The notes below the pieces were generated by a model. The model saw only the letters and a program-made list of their open reading frames with translations, had not been told where the DNA came from and made no database searches. DNA of 64,000 nucleotides from Micromonospora rhizosphaerae (GTDB taxonomy: Bacteria > Actinomycetota > Actinomycetes > Mycobacteriales > Micromonosporaceae), in NCBI RefSeq assembly GCF_900091465.1, contig NZ_FMHV01000002.1:4960001-5024000 (forward strand), given 5' to 3'. Below, piece by piece: positions 53,796-61,762 of this stretch (its first letter is position 1; each line of letters starts with the position of its first letter). The translations under genes and the position numbers were made by a program.

Positions 53796-55444
53796 GCAGT
53801 CCGGAGGCGGGACCGGACCCGGTCGTCGTGATCGGCGCGGGGCCGGTCGGCCAGACGGCCGCCCTGCTGCTGGCCCGGTGGGGCGTACCGGTGACCGTGC
53901 TCGACGCGCGTCCGGAGCGGGACGCTGTCGGATCCAAGGCGATCTGCCAGCAGCGCGACGTGCTGGACGTGTGGGAGGCGGTGGGTGCCGGCCGGTTGAT
54001 CGCCGACCCGGGCGTCACCTGGGAACGGGCCCGCACGTACTACCGGGACGCGGAACTGTTCTGCCTGACCTTCGCCGACCGTGGCCGGTCGCCGTTCCCA
54101 CCCTTCGTCAACGTCTCGCAGTCCCACACCGAGCAGGTCCTCGACCAGCGGATCGCCGCGACCCGGACGATCGAGGTGCGCTGGGGGCACGAGGTCACCG
54201 GGATCAGCCAGGACGCGGACGGCGTGACGGTGACCTGCCGTACCGGCGAGGGTGAGCGGCGGGTGCGGGCCCCGTACGTCCTCGCCTGCGCCGGTGCCCG
54301 GGGGGACGCGGTCCGCCGGACGCTGGGGGTGACCTTCGGCGGCCGGTCCTTCGACGACCAGTTCCTGATCTGCGACATCCGCGCCGACCTCGGTGAGTGG
54401 GCGAACGAGCGGCGGTTCTACTTCGACCCGGCGTGGAACCCGGGCCGCCAGGTGCTCATCCACCCGTGCCCCGACTCGACGTACCGAATCGACTGGCAGG
54501 TGCCGGCGGACTTCGACCTGGACCGGGAACGGGACAGCGGCGCGCTCGACCGGCGGATCCGCCAGGTGATCGGCGACCGGCCGTACGAGGTGGTGTGGTC
54601 GTCGGTCTACCGGTTCCATTCCCGGCTGGTCGACCGGATGCGGGTCGGGCGGGTGCTGCTCGCCGGTGACTGCGCCCACCTGGTGGCGCCGTTCGGCGCG
54701 CGGGGGTTGAATTCCGGCGTGCAGGACGCCGAGAACGCCGCCTGGAAGATCGCCTTCGTCCTGCGTGGCTGGGCGCCCCCGGCGCTGCTGCCGACGTACG
54801 AGGCGGAACGGAGCGCGGCCGCGGCGGAGAATCTCGCCGTGACCAGCGCCACGATGGACTTCCTGGTCCCCCACGACGAGCCGGCGCGGCAGCGCCGGCG
54901 GGACGTCCTGGACCGGGCGCTCACCGACCCGGCGGCCCGCGGCCAGGTCGATTCCGGGCGGCTGGCGGAGCCGTACTGGTACGTCGACTCCCCCCTGACC
55001 ACCCCGCACGCGGACCGGACCTTCCCCGGCCGCCCACCTCGCGGAGAGGCGCCGCCGGTCGTACCCGGGGTGCTGGTGCCCGACGCGCCGGTGACCGTTC
55101 CCGACGAGCCCGGGGTGACCCGGCTGCGCCAACTCGTCCGCGACGGGGTTCTGGTGCTCACCAGCGAGGCGACCGACCTGCTCGATGCCCTGGTGGACGC
55201 GGCGCGCCCGGCACCGGTGCGGGTACTGGCGATACCGGAGATCGACCCGACCGGCCTGCTCGCCGGGGCGCTGGAGGCGCGGGCCGGGGAGGCGATGGTG
55301 ATCAGGCCGGACGGGCATCTCGCCGCCGTCGTCCGGTCCGACGACATGGCGGTGTCCGCCGCGGTACGCCGCGCGCTCGGGCTCACCCTGCCACGGCAGG
55401 CGGTCGTGCCGCCGCGCGCCGGCGAGGAGGCGCGCGCCGGTTAG
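53792..55444 (+). CDS. FAD-dependent aromatic hydroxylase (PHBH/MhpA-like)
   Basis: 550 aa from ATG 53792. Class A flavoprotein monooxygenase: dinucleotide-binding VVVIGAGPVGQTAALLLARW, the DG-type middle motif in VLACAGARGDAVRRTLG, and GDCAHLVAPFGARGLNSGVQ (GD motif for ribityl binding). A C-terminal thioredoxin-like extension (about 430-550) matches the length of MhpA and related hydroxylases. It inserts one O atom into a phenolic ring using NAD(P)H. The substrate is not known. Last gene of the operon, ended by a strong hairpin. Confidence 0.9.
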   Translation: MSSPEAGPDPVVVIGAGPVGQTAALLLARWGVPVTVLDARPERDAVGSKAICQQRDVLDVWEAVGAGRLIADPGVTWERARTYYRDAELFCLTFADRGRSPFPPFVNVSQSHTEQVLDQRIAATRTIEVRWGHEVTGISQDADGVTVTCRTGEGERRVRAPYVLACAGARGDAVRRTLGVTFGGRSFDDQFLICDIRADLGEWANERRFYFDPAWNPGRQVLIHPCPDSTYRIDWQVPADFDLDRERDSGALDRRIRQVIGDRPYEVVWSSVYRFHSRLVDRMRVGRVLLAGDCAHLVAPFGARGLNSGVQDAENAAWKIAFVLRGWAPPALLPTYEAERSAAAAENLAVTSATMDFLVPHDEPARQRRRDVLDRALTDPAARGQVDSGRLAEPYWYVDSPLTTPHADRTFPGRPPRGEAPPVVPGVLVPDAPVTVPDEPGVTRLRQLVRDGVLVLTSEATDLLDALVDAARPAPVRVLAIPEIDPTGLLAGALEARAGEAMVIRPDGHLAAVVRSDDMAVSAAVRRALGLTLPRQAVVPPRAGEEARAG

Positions 55445-55460
55445 CGAGGGCGGAGGTTTC

Positions 55461-55504
55461 GGGATCGCGGGCGCCGGGCTCGGGGGTCGGCCGCCCGCGA
55501 TCCC
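55461..55504 (+). terminator. Terminator of the liv/monooxygenase operon
   Basis: Perfect 13-bp stem GGGATCGCGGGCG / CGCCCGCGATCCC (55461-55473, 55492-55504), 18-base loop, 16 bases after the monooxygenase stop. Confidence 0.8.
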
Positions 55505-55552
55505 GTTCGCCCGGACGCGCGGGGGCTGGCCGGGCGGGACCGGGAGGCGGGT

Positions 55553-55558
55553 TATGCT
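55553..55558 (+). promoter_or_regulatory. -10 element of the crcB transcript
   Basis: TATGCT (TANNNT type); transcription would start near 55566, five bases before the candidate riboswitch. No clear -35. Confidence 0.5.
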
Positions 55559-55570
55559 CGGCCGGAGACC

Positions 55571-55654
55571 GGCGGTGGGGCCCGCCGTCCCGGGCCACGC
55601 CGGGAGAACCGCGACACCGTCGCCAACGGTCCCTGCCAGTGATGCCCGTACTGG
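55571..55654 (+). promoter_or_regulatory. Candidate fluoride riboswitch (crcB motif)
   Basis: The 5' hairpin GGCGGTGGGGCCCGCC (55571-55586) is close to the crcB consensus GGCGATGGNNCCCGCC, AACCGC occurs at 55608-55613, and the 3' block TGATGCCCGTACTGG (55640-55654) resembles the TGATGNCNCCTACTG core; loop GGGC and 3' GCCC can form the expected pseudoknot. The following gene encodes a fluoride channel, which supports the call. The spacing between blocks is longer than typical, so the fit is not perfect. Confidence 0.6.
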
Positions 55655-55666
55655 TGGGGAGGCACC

Positions 55667-56146
55667 GTGTCACGACCGCCCGAGTTCCGCGTCGACCCCG
55701 ACGTCGACCTGCACCTACCGGCCGACCGGGGTGAGCTGACCGCTCACCCGGCGGCGGTGCTCGGCGCCATCGCCGCCGGCGGCGTGCTCGGCGCGCTGGC
55801 CCGGGCCGGCATCCAGGCCGCCTTCCCGCACCACCCGACCGGTTTTCCCTGGGCCACGTTCGGCATCAACGTGACGGGGAGTCTGCTGATCGGGGCGCTG
55901 ATGGCGGTGATCGGGGCGCGCCCCACCGGCCCCTTGGTGCGGCCGTTTCTGGGCGTCGGGCTGCTCGGCGGCTTCACCACCTTCTCCGCGTACGCGGTGG
56001 ACACCCAGCGGGCGGTGGCTGTCGGGGCGGCCGGTACGGCCCTGGCGTACCTGGCGGCGACCGTGGTCGGCGCGCTGCTCGCGGTCTGGGCCGGGGACGC
56101 CGCCGCAGCCCGGCTGCTGGCTCGGACCGGGCGGGAGGCCCGGTGA
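55667..56146 (+). CDS. crcB1: CrcB/Fluc fluoride channel subunit 1
   Basis: 159 aa from GTG 55667 (GGGGAGG upstream). Four-helix Fluc fold: GGVLGALARAGIQAAFPHHP, NVTGSLLIGALMAVIGARP, and GGFTTFSAYAVDTQRAVAV with the conserved Thr/Ser-rich loop and polar track. A 30-residue polar N-terminal extension (EFRVDPDVDLHLP) is unusual; many CrcB proteins start at the first helix. It exports fluoride as an antiparallel dimer, here probably a heterodimer with the next gene product. Coupled to it by a GTGA overlap. Confidence 0.92.
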   Translation: MSRPPEFRVDPDVDLHLPADRGELTAHPAAVLGAIAAGGVLGALARAGIQAAFPHHPTGFPWATFGINVTGSLLIGALMAVIGARPTGPLVRPFLGVGLLGGFTTFSAYAVDTQRAVAVGAAGTALAYLAATVVGALLAVWAGDAAAARLLARTGREAR

Positions 56147-56505
56147 CGGTCCTGCTGATCACGATCGGGGCGGCGCTCGGCGCGCCGCTGCGCTACCTGA
56201 CCGACCGGGCGGTGCAGGCCCGGCACGACTCGACCTTCCCGTGGGGGACGCTCACCGTCAACGTGCTGGGTTCGCTGCTGCTCGGCGCGGTCGCCGCCGT
56301 CCCGGCCGACCCGGAGGTGACCGCGCTGGTCGGCACCGGCTTCTGTGGCGCCCTCACCACCTGGTCCACGCTCAGCTACGAGACGCTGCGGCTGACCCGG
56401 GAGGGCGCCCGCTTCCACGCCCTGGCCAACACGCTGGCCAGCGTGGTCGCGGGGCTGGGTGCGGCCTCGCTCGGCTACGCCGTCACCCGCGCCCTGGCCG
56501 GCTGA
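56143..56505 (+). CDS. crcB2: CrcB/Fluc fluoride channel subunit 2
   Basis: 120 aa from GTG 56143. Same fold and motifs as its partner: GAALGAPLRYLTDRAVQARH, NVLGSLLLGAVAAVPADP and TGFCGALTTWSTLSYETLRL. Paired crcB genes are common in actinobacteria and encode heteromeric channels. Their joint position under a candidate fluoride riboswitch fits fluoride-induced expression. Confidence 0.92.
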   Translation: MTVLLITIGAALGAPLRYLTDRAVQARHDSTFPWGTLTVNVLGSLLLGAVAAVPADPEVTALVGTGFCGALTTWSTLSYETLRLTREGARFHALANTLASVVAGLGAASLGYAVTRALAG

Positions 56506-56523
56506 TCCCACCCCGCCGGCCAG
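56494..56523 (+). terminator. Hairpin at the crcB2 end
   Basis: 9-bp stem CTGGCCGGC / GCCGGCCAG (56494-56502, 56515-56523), overlapping the last codons of crcB2. Confidence 0.6.
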
Positions 56524-56653
56524 CCCCCTCCGTCGACGCAGGGACGCCTCAGGGACGACCGACGATCTAGCATCACCGTCGACCTTGACCCACCGACCCG
56601 TGAGGAGCCGCGGTCATCGACGCCGTCGGTACGATCGACGAGGTCGGCGCCGG

Positions 56654-56992
56654 TCAGCGGGCGCGGCGCTCGGGGTGGGCCCGGTTCCAGGCCCGCATCC
56701 GCTCCGGGTAGCCGGTGCGGGCGGCCTCGTACAGGGGAATGCCGTGCCGCTGGGCGATCTTCGCCGCGGCCCGCGGCGAGCCGGTGCGGCGGCGGATCCA
56801 CTCGCCGTCGTGCGCGATCGCGACCACCGTGGTGTCGGTGGCAGTGGTCTCCGGCTCCAGATAGAACTCCACGCCCCGGCGGCTGGACACGAACGCCTCC
56901 AGCGCGGCGAGGTCGTCCCTCGTCGCCTCCCGGTCGAGCTTGGTCGGGGTCGTCCCGTCGCCGGCCCGCGGCCGTCGGGTGAACCAGCCCAT
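56654..56992 (-). CDS. Small conserved actinobacterial protein
   Basis: 112 aa from ATG 56992 (GAGGAGGCGGG upstream). Starts MGWFTRRPRAGDGTTPTKLD, with an alpha/beta middle (RDDLAALEAFVSSRRGVEFY, TTVVAIAHDGEWIRRRTG) and basic end (ERMRAWNRAHPERRAR). The segment FYLEPETTATDTTVVAIAHDGEW recurs in small actinobacterial proteins of unknown role. No signal peptide. Soluble, probably cytosolic. Confidence 0.75.
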   Translation of the reverse strand: MGWFTRRPRAGDGTTPTKLDREATRDDLAALEAFVSSRRGVEFYLEPETTATDTTVVAIAHDGEWIRRRTGSPRAAAKIAQRHGIPLYEAARTGYPERMRAWNRAHPERRAR

Positions 56993-57188
56993 CTGCCCGC
57001 CTCCTCTCCTCGGCGTCCCTCCCAGTGCAGCACCGATTCCTGACAATCCGCTGCAAGGCAGATGACAGCCCGCTGGCCCCCGGCAGGATTGAGCCGCTCC
57101 ATATCCCGGACATCGCGGTAACCGGCCGGCAAGATCACCCCGATGTGCGGGAAGCGGAGTCGATCATGGCCGCGCGGGACGACGGAAG

Positions 57189-58406
57189 TCAGCGGGCCGG
57201 TGGGCGCAGGGCCGGGACCAGGGCGAGGGTGGGCAGCAGCAGGACCGGCACGACGAGCAGGGCGCGCAGCGTACCGACGTGGTCGCCGAGCAGGCCGAGC
57301 AGCGGCGGCCCGGCGAGGAACGCGGTGTAGCCGATCACCGCGACCACGCTCACCCGCGCCGGCGCCCGGTCCTCGTCGTCCGCGGCGGCGCTCATCCCGA
57401 CCGGGAAGCCGAGCGACGCGCCGAGGCCCCAGAACGCGACGCCGACGATCGCCACCGGCCCGGAGCCGGCCAGCACCGCGCACGCGGCGCCCGCGGCGGC
57501 CAGGCCGATGGTGCCGAGCAGGACCGGCACCCGCCCCCAACGGTCGATAGCGATCGTGCCGACGGTGCGCCCCAGCGTCATGCCGACCACGAAGACGCCG
57601 AACACGGCGGCGCCCACCGCCTCGCTGACGCCGTACCCGTCGATGAAGGCGACCGCCACCCAGTCGTTCGCGCTGCCCTCGGTGAACGCCATCACCAGCA
57701 CCAGCAGGCCGATGAGCAGGGTGCGCGGCTCCCGCCAGGCGGCCAGCTGCGCGCGACGCCGGGCCGCCGGCTCGGCCCGGCCGTCCGTCTCCCGGGGGGC
57801 CGGGAGGAAGGACCGGGCGCCGAGCAGGGTGCCGACCAGCACCACGGCCGCCAGCACGGTCAGGTGCACGGCGACCGGTACGCCCACCCGGGCCGCCCCG
57901 GCGCCGATCCCGGCACCGGCCACCGAGCCGAGGCTCCACGCCGCGTGGAACCGGGGCATGATGGTCCGGCCCAGTCGGCGCTCGACGGCCGCCCCCTCGA
58001 TGTTCATCGCGACGTCGCAGGTGCCGGAGCCGTAGCCGAGGGCGAACAGCCCGACGGCGACGCCGACGACCGAGCCGGCGAGCCCGGCGGAGAGCCCGAC
58101 GATCGTCATGCCCACCGCGACCAGCAGCGTCGACGTCGCCACCGTCCGGGCCGGGCCGAGGCGCTGGGTGACCAGCCCGGCGGTTGGCATCGCCAGCAGC
58201 GCGCCGACGGACATGGCGAGCAGCAGCAGTCCCAGCCGCCCGGCGCTCAGGCCGAGGGCCTCGCGTACCGCGGGCACCCGGGAGAACCAGGAGGCCACCG
58301 CGAGCCCGTTGAGGGCGAACACGACCGCCACGCCGGTCCGGGCGGCCAGGACCGGACGCGGTACCAGCCGCGGCTCGGCGGTCGGTGCGTCGGCGGTGCT
58401 CTGCAC
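57189..58406 (-). CDS. MFS transporter (FucP/YbjJ-like)
   Basis: 405 aa from GTG 58406 (GGGAGAGAAC upstream; upstream in-frame codons run through this RBS). Twelve helices in two six-helix halves joined by a loop with EPAARRRAQLAAWREPRTLL. Recognisable segments: NGLAVASWFSRVPAVREALG, GSGTCDVAMNIEGAAVERRL and FWGLGASLGFPVGMSAAAD, the last two as in YbjJ-like MFS proteins. Substrate unknown; drug or sugar export is possible. Confidence 0.88.
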   Translation of the reverse strand: MQSTADAPTAEPRLVPRPVLAARTGVAVVFALNGLAVASWFSRVPAVREALGLSAGRLGLLLLAMSVGALLAMPTAGLVTQRLGPARTVATSTLLVAVGMTIVGLSAGLAGSVVGVAVGLFALGYGSGTCDVAMNIEGAAVERRLGRTIMPRFHAAWSLGSVAGAGIGAGAARVGVPVAVHLTVLAAVVLVGTLLGARSFLPAPRETDGRAEPAARRRAQLAAWREPRTLLIGLLVLVMAFTEGSANDWVAVAFIDGYGVSEAVGAAVFGVFVVGMTLGRTVGTIAIDRWGRVPVLLGTIGLAAAGAACAVLAGSGPVAIVGVAFWGLGASLGFPVGMSAAADDEDRAPARVSVVAVIGYTAFLAGPPLLGLLGDHVGTLRALLVVPVLLLPTLALVPALRPPAR

Positions 58407-58621
58407 AGCGTTCTCTCCCTCTCCCCGGGAACTGCCTCGCCGACGATCACACACCGGAGAGTGCTACCACCACAAGCGGGTTCCGCCCCTTACCGACGAC
58501 GATCAACCCGTGCTGGAGGGCCGCGGGTCACCGCGGGAGGGCGCCGGAACGGGCGGACGGTTGACCGGCGGAGAGCGGGGTAACCGCCCGGGGATTTCGC
58601 CGACGGGAAGGGGCGACCCAG

Positions 58622-59317
58622 GTGACCGAGCCCGCGCCGCCGCACCGGCAGCCCGAGGAGAACCCGCGGCACGGGCGGTTGAGAGCCCGGCCGGCCCCGC
58701 CGGTGGTCCAGGGCGCCACCGGCCTGGCGCGGTTCACCGCGCCGGACGGCGAGCCGCTGGCGCTGGCGTACGCCCCGGCCGAAGGCGACGGACCGTACCG
58801 GCTGGTGCTGCTTCTGCACGGGGCCGGCGGATCGGCTCGGCAGGGGCTCGACCTGCTGCTCCCGCTCGCCGACGCGCACCGGCTGCTGCTGCTCGCCCCG
58901 CAGGCGACGGCGAGCAGTTGGGACCTGATCGTGGAGGGGTTCGGCCCCGACGTGGGCCGGATCGACGAGCTGCTGGATACGATCTTCGGGGCGTACCCCG
59001 TGGACGGCGTGGTGGTCGGCGGCTTCTCCGACGGGGCGTCGTACGCCCTGTCCCTGGGCCTGACCAACGGCGATCTGTTCGACGCGGTGCTGGCCTTCTC
59101 CCCCGGCTTCGCCGCGCCGCTGGTCACCCACGGCCGGCCGCGCGCCTTCGTCTCGCACGGCACCGACGACCGGGTGCTGCCGGTGGACATGTGCAGCCGG
59201 CGGCTGGTCCCCCGGCTGCACTCGCTGGGCTACGCGGTGGAGTACGCGGAGTTCACCGGCGGCCACGAGGTGCCGGCGGAGATCCGGCAGCGGGCGGTGG
59301 AGTGGCTGACCGGCTGA
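58622..59317 (+). CDS. Alpha/beta hydrolase (phospholipase/carboxylesterase type)
   Basis: 231 aa from GTG 58622. Nucleophile elbow GGFSDGAS, oxyanion loop LLLHGAGGSARQG, acid in GTDDRVLP and His in TGGHEVPA: an esterase of the YpfH/carboxylesterase-2 group. The first 30 residues are Pro/Arg-rich and may be a short leader. No signal peptide. The 3' end overlaps the convergent FUSC gene by 65 bases. Confidence 0.88.
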   Translation: MTEPAPPHRQPEENPRHGRLRARPAPPVVQGATGLARFTAPDGEPLALAYAPAEGDGPYRLVLLLHGAGGSARQGLDLLLPLADAHRLLLLAPQATASSWDLIVEGFGPDVGRIDELLDTIFGAYPVDGVVVGGFSDGASYALSLGLTNGDLFDAVLAFSPGFAAPLVTHGRPRAFVSHGTDDRVLPVDMCSRRLVPRLHSLGYAVEYAEFTGGHEVPAEIRQRAVEWLTG

Positions 59318-60497
59318 CGCCGTTCGTCGGCGCGGTGACCGCCGCGTCCACCCGGCCCAGCACGGTGGCGTCGTCGTCCACGCCCACGCCGCGGAGCAGG
59401 TCGATCGCGGTGGCCCGCACCTGTCCGATGATCATGGCCAGCGGCAGCGTCTGCCCCGGGGTGAAGAGCTGCCCGGCGACCCGGACCGCCTCCAGCGCCG
59501 CGATGTCGGCCCGCTCGGCGTGCCGGTCCGCGCTGCCGTCCTGCCCGCTCAGGTCGGCGGCGAGCGCGTTCCCGGCGGACCGGACCGCCTCGGCCAGGGT
59601 GCGGACGGCGACGCCGAGGTCGGGTGGCACCGGGGCCGACCCCCGGGTGAGGGTGACCGCGGCCCGGGCGAGCACCCGCACGTTACGCACCGCGTAGTCG
59701 ATCTGCCGGATTGAGCCCTCCACCGAACGCAGCCGCCCGATGTGCCGACGCCGGTGCAGGTTGAGCCGGAGCGCCTCGCCGGCGGCGAGCACCGCACTTC
59801 GCAGGCGATCCACGCCGGCGTCCGCGTGCCGGGCCCGCTCCAGCGCGGCCAGCGCCGCGTCCTCGTCGCCGCGGTCGAGCGCCGCGGCGATCTCGTCGAG
59901 CACCTCGGCCAGCTCCTCGAAGGTGCGCCGGAACTCGTCGATCAGCGGGGCGAGCGGCCGCCGGGCGTCGATCAGCTGGCTCGCCGCGACCGCTACCGCG
60001 CCCCCGATCAGCGCGTCGACGAACCGGAACGGAACCAGCGACTCGGTCGGCGGCGCGACCACCACCAGGTAGAGCGCGGAGACGGCGGCCTGCACCACGG
60101 TGACCGAGCTGGCGCCGATCGCCACGGCCAGGGCGACGGTCAGCAGGATGACGGTGAAGACGGTCCAGGTGGTACGCGGCCCGAGCGCCTGGACGACCAG
60201 GTCGGCGACGAGCACGCCGGCCGCCACGCCGAGCACCACCTCGACGGCCCGGCGCATCCGCTGGCCCCGAGCCTGGCCGAGGACGATCAGCGCGGCGGCC
60301 GGGGCGAAGAACGGCTCCGGGTGGCCGACCAGTCGGGCGGCCAGCACCCAGGCGATGACCGCCGCCAGCGTCGCCTCGACCACGGGCAGCCAGCCGCGCT
60401 TCAGCCGCCCGGCGGCCTCCCAAACGACTACTCCGGGTCGCGCCGTGGCGTCAGACACGCCGAGCCGGAGTGGCCGGAACCAGCTCCACCGCGCCAT
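59253..60497 (-). CDS. FUSC/aromatic-acid-exporter-like membrane protein
   Basis: 414 aa from ATG 60497 (GGAAGAGG upstream; GTG 60503 is also possible). N-terminal half has about six helices (WLPVVEATLAAVIAWVLAA, FFAPAAALIVLGQARGQRMR, ALYLVVVAPPTESLVPFRF); the second half is a long cytosolic helical region with coiled-coil character (EFRRTFEELAEVLDEIAAAL, LERARHADAGVDRLRSAV). This is the FUSC/ArAE layout of aromatic acid exporters. It overlaps the hydrolase gene tail-to-tail. The last 40 residues are Pro/Ser-rich and likely disordered. Confidence 0.85.
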   Translation of the reverse strand: MARWSWFRPLRLGVSDATARPGVVVWEAAGRLKRGWLPVVEATLAAVIAWVLAARLVGHPEPFFAPAAALIVLGQARGQRMRRAVEVVLGVAAGVLVADLVVQALGPRTTWTVFTVILLTVALAVAIGASSVTVVQAAVSALYLVVVAPPTESLVPFRFVDALIGGAVAVAASQLIDARRPLAPLIDEFRRTFEELAEVLDEIAAALDRGDEDAALAALERARHADAGVDRLRSAVLAAGEALRLNLHRRRHIGRLRSVEGSIRQIDYAVRNVRVLARAAVTLTRGSAPVPPDLGVAVRTLAEAVRSAGNALAADLSGQDGSADRHAERADIAALEAVRVAGQLFTPGQTLPLAMIIGQVRATAIDLLRGVGVDDDATVLGRVDAAVTAPTNGVSRSATPPPAAGSPPAPRGRR

Positions 60498-60587
60498 CGC
60501 CACCTCTTCCGCCGTCGGACCGACCCACCCATGGTGCGCCGTTCCGCGCCGGACAGCAGTGGTCCGGGTCGCCCCGGCTGGCCCCGG

Positions 60588-60815
60588 TCAGCCGGCGGCG
60601 GCCAGGCGGGTGTACTCCGGGGAGGCCAGGAAGCGGGTCAAGAGCCTGGCGGTGCCCGGGGTGTAGGGCCGGCCGTCGAGCAACTCGTCGGCGGGGACGA
60701 GGACGATCGCGGCACCCTCGCCGATCACCACGTCCGGCCCCGCCGCGGCCCGGCCGGGCTCCCCCGGGCGACGGAAACGTTGTGACTGATCGCCCGCTGC
60801 GGGAGCTGACGCCAT
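60588..60815 (-). CDS. Hypothetical small protein
   Basis: 75 aa from ATG 60815. The second half (DVVIGEGAAIVLVPADELLD, GRPYTPGTARLLTRFLASPE) looks like a real folded segment with conserved-type residues; the first part is Ala/Arg-rich. The frame is open further upstream but that region is antisense to the next gene. No clear RBS. I do not recognise a family. Confidence 0.45.
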   Translation of the reverse strand: MASAPAAGDQSQRFRRPGEPGRAAAGPDVVIGEGAAIVLVPADELLDGRPYTPGTARLLTRFLASPEYTRLAAAG

Positions 60816-60881
60816 CACACACACTGTTGGACAAGCCAGCGTGCCCGTCCCATCCACTCGTGGGTCGGAAGAGGTGAACCC

Positions 60882-61490
60882 ATGGGCTTCGGAATCCTCA
60901 GCGTCATCGTTCACATCGCTCTGGGCGCCCTCCTGGGCCAGTGGGCCGGCGGCATCGTCGGCCTGGTGACCGGCGCGCTGCTCGGACTGCTCGTCGGCGC
61001 GCCCTTCGGCTGGGCGATCGGCTCCGCCCGGACGTACGCCCCGGACATCCGCGGCGTCCTGCTCTTCGTCGTCGACCACACGTGGAGCTTGCTCAACACC
61101 GTGGTGGGCGCGGTCTACCTGGCCCTGCACCTGGTCGTGCGGCACCAGATCGACCGGGTGGTCTCGCCGCACAGCGGCCGGGTCAACGTCGTCGAGGGCG
61201 TCTCCCCGAGGTACGCCACCACCATCGGCACGGTCTGCGCCGGCTCCAGCCCACGGATCCAGCGCCACGAGGATGTGCACATCCTCCAGGCCCGGCTGCT
61301 CGGCCCGCTCTACATCCCGCTGGTGCTGGCGAACTACGTGCTCTTCACCATCGCCCCGGTCTGGCTGCTCTACCACGATCACGCCAACGCCCCGATCAAC
61401 CGGTTCACCCGCTATTTCGAGATCGGCGTCTACCCGCACGTGTGGCACGAGGCCATCGCGTACCGGATCCAGGGGAGGCCGCCGCGGTGA
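60882..61490 (+). CDS. Membrane protein with HExxH motif, hypothetical
   Basis: 202 aa from ATG 60882 (AAGAGGTG upstream). Gly/Ala-rich helices at the N-terminus (IVHIALGALLGQWAGGIVGL, VTGALLGLLVGAPFGWAIGS), a middle segment with RVNVVEGVSPRYATTIGTV, then RHEDVHILQARLLGPLYIPL with a HEDVH (HExxH) zinc-binding-like motif, another helix and HVWHEAIAYRIQG at the end. The HExxH followed by a helix and a later His/Glu is reminiscent of membrane metalloproteases, but no known family is recognised. Confidence 0.75.
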   Translation: MGFGILSVIVHIALGALLGQWAGGIVGLVTGALLGLLVGAPFGWAIGSARTYAPDIRGVLLFVVDHTWSLLNTVVGAVYLALHLVVRHQIDRVVSPHSGRVNVVEGVSPRYATTIGTVCAGSSPRIQRHEDVHILQARLLGPLYIPLVLANYVLFTIAPVWLLYHDHANAPINRFTRYFEIGVYPHVWHEAIAYRIQGRPPR

Positions 61491-61626
61491 GGCCGAGCGG
61501 GCCGAGCCGCCGGCACCGCGCTCATCGCACCTCCCGGCTGTCCCATCCGCAGGTGCCTTTCGAGCTGCCCCGTCTGTACGCCCAGCCGGTGCCGCGCTGG
61601 CCCGCTGCCCCCAGCGCCGCTAAATC

Positions 61627-61685
61627 CAGCTTCAGCTCCGGCTTCAGCCCCAGCCCCAGCCCCAGCCCCAGCCCCAGCCCCAGCC
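61627..61685 (-). repeat. Hexanucleotide repeat with G-quadruplex potential
   Basis: Three degenerate units (CAGCTT, CAGCTC, CGGCTT) followed by six perfect CAGCCC units and a partial one. On the minus strand this is (GGGGCT)n with at least six G-runs, a classic intramolecular G-quadruplex sequence. It lies between the convergent ends of the HExxH membrane gene and the DedA gene, just downstream of the latter. Confidence 0.85.
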
Positions 61686-61762
61686 ATAGTTGCCCCGTCC
61701 GTGCGGGCAGCTCCAAACTCTCGGCATACCCACGGGCGGCGCTCGAACGTTGATGCCCATCG

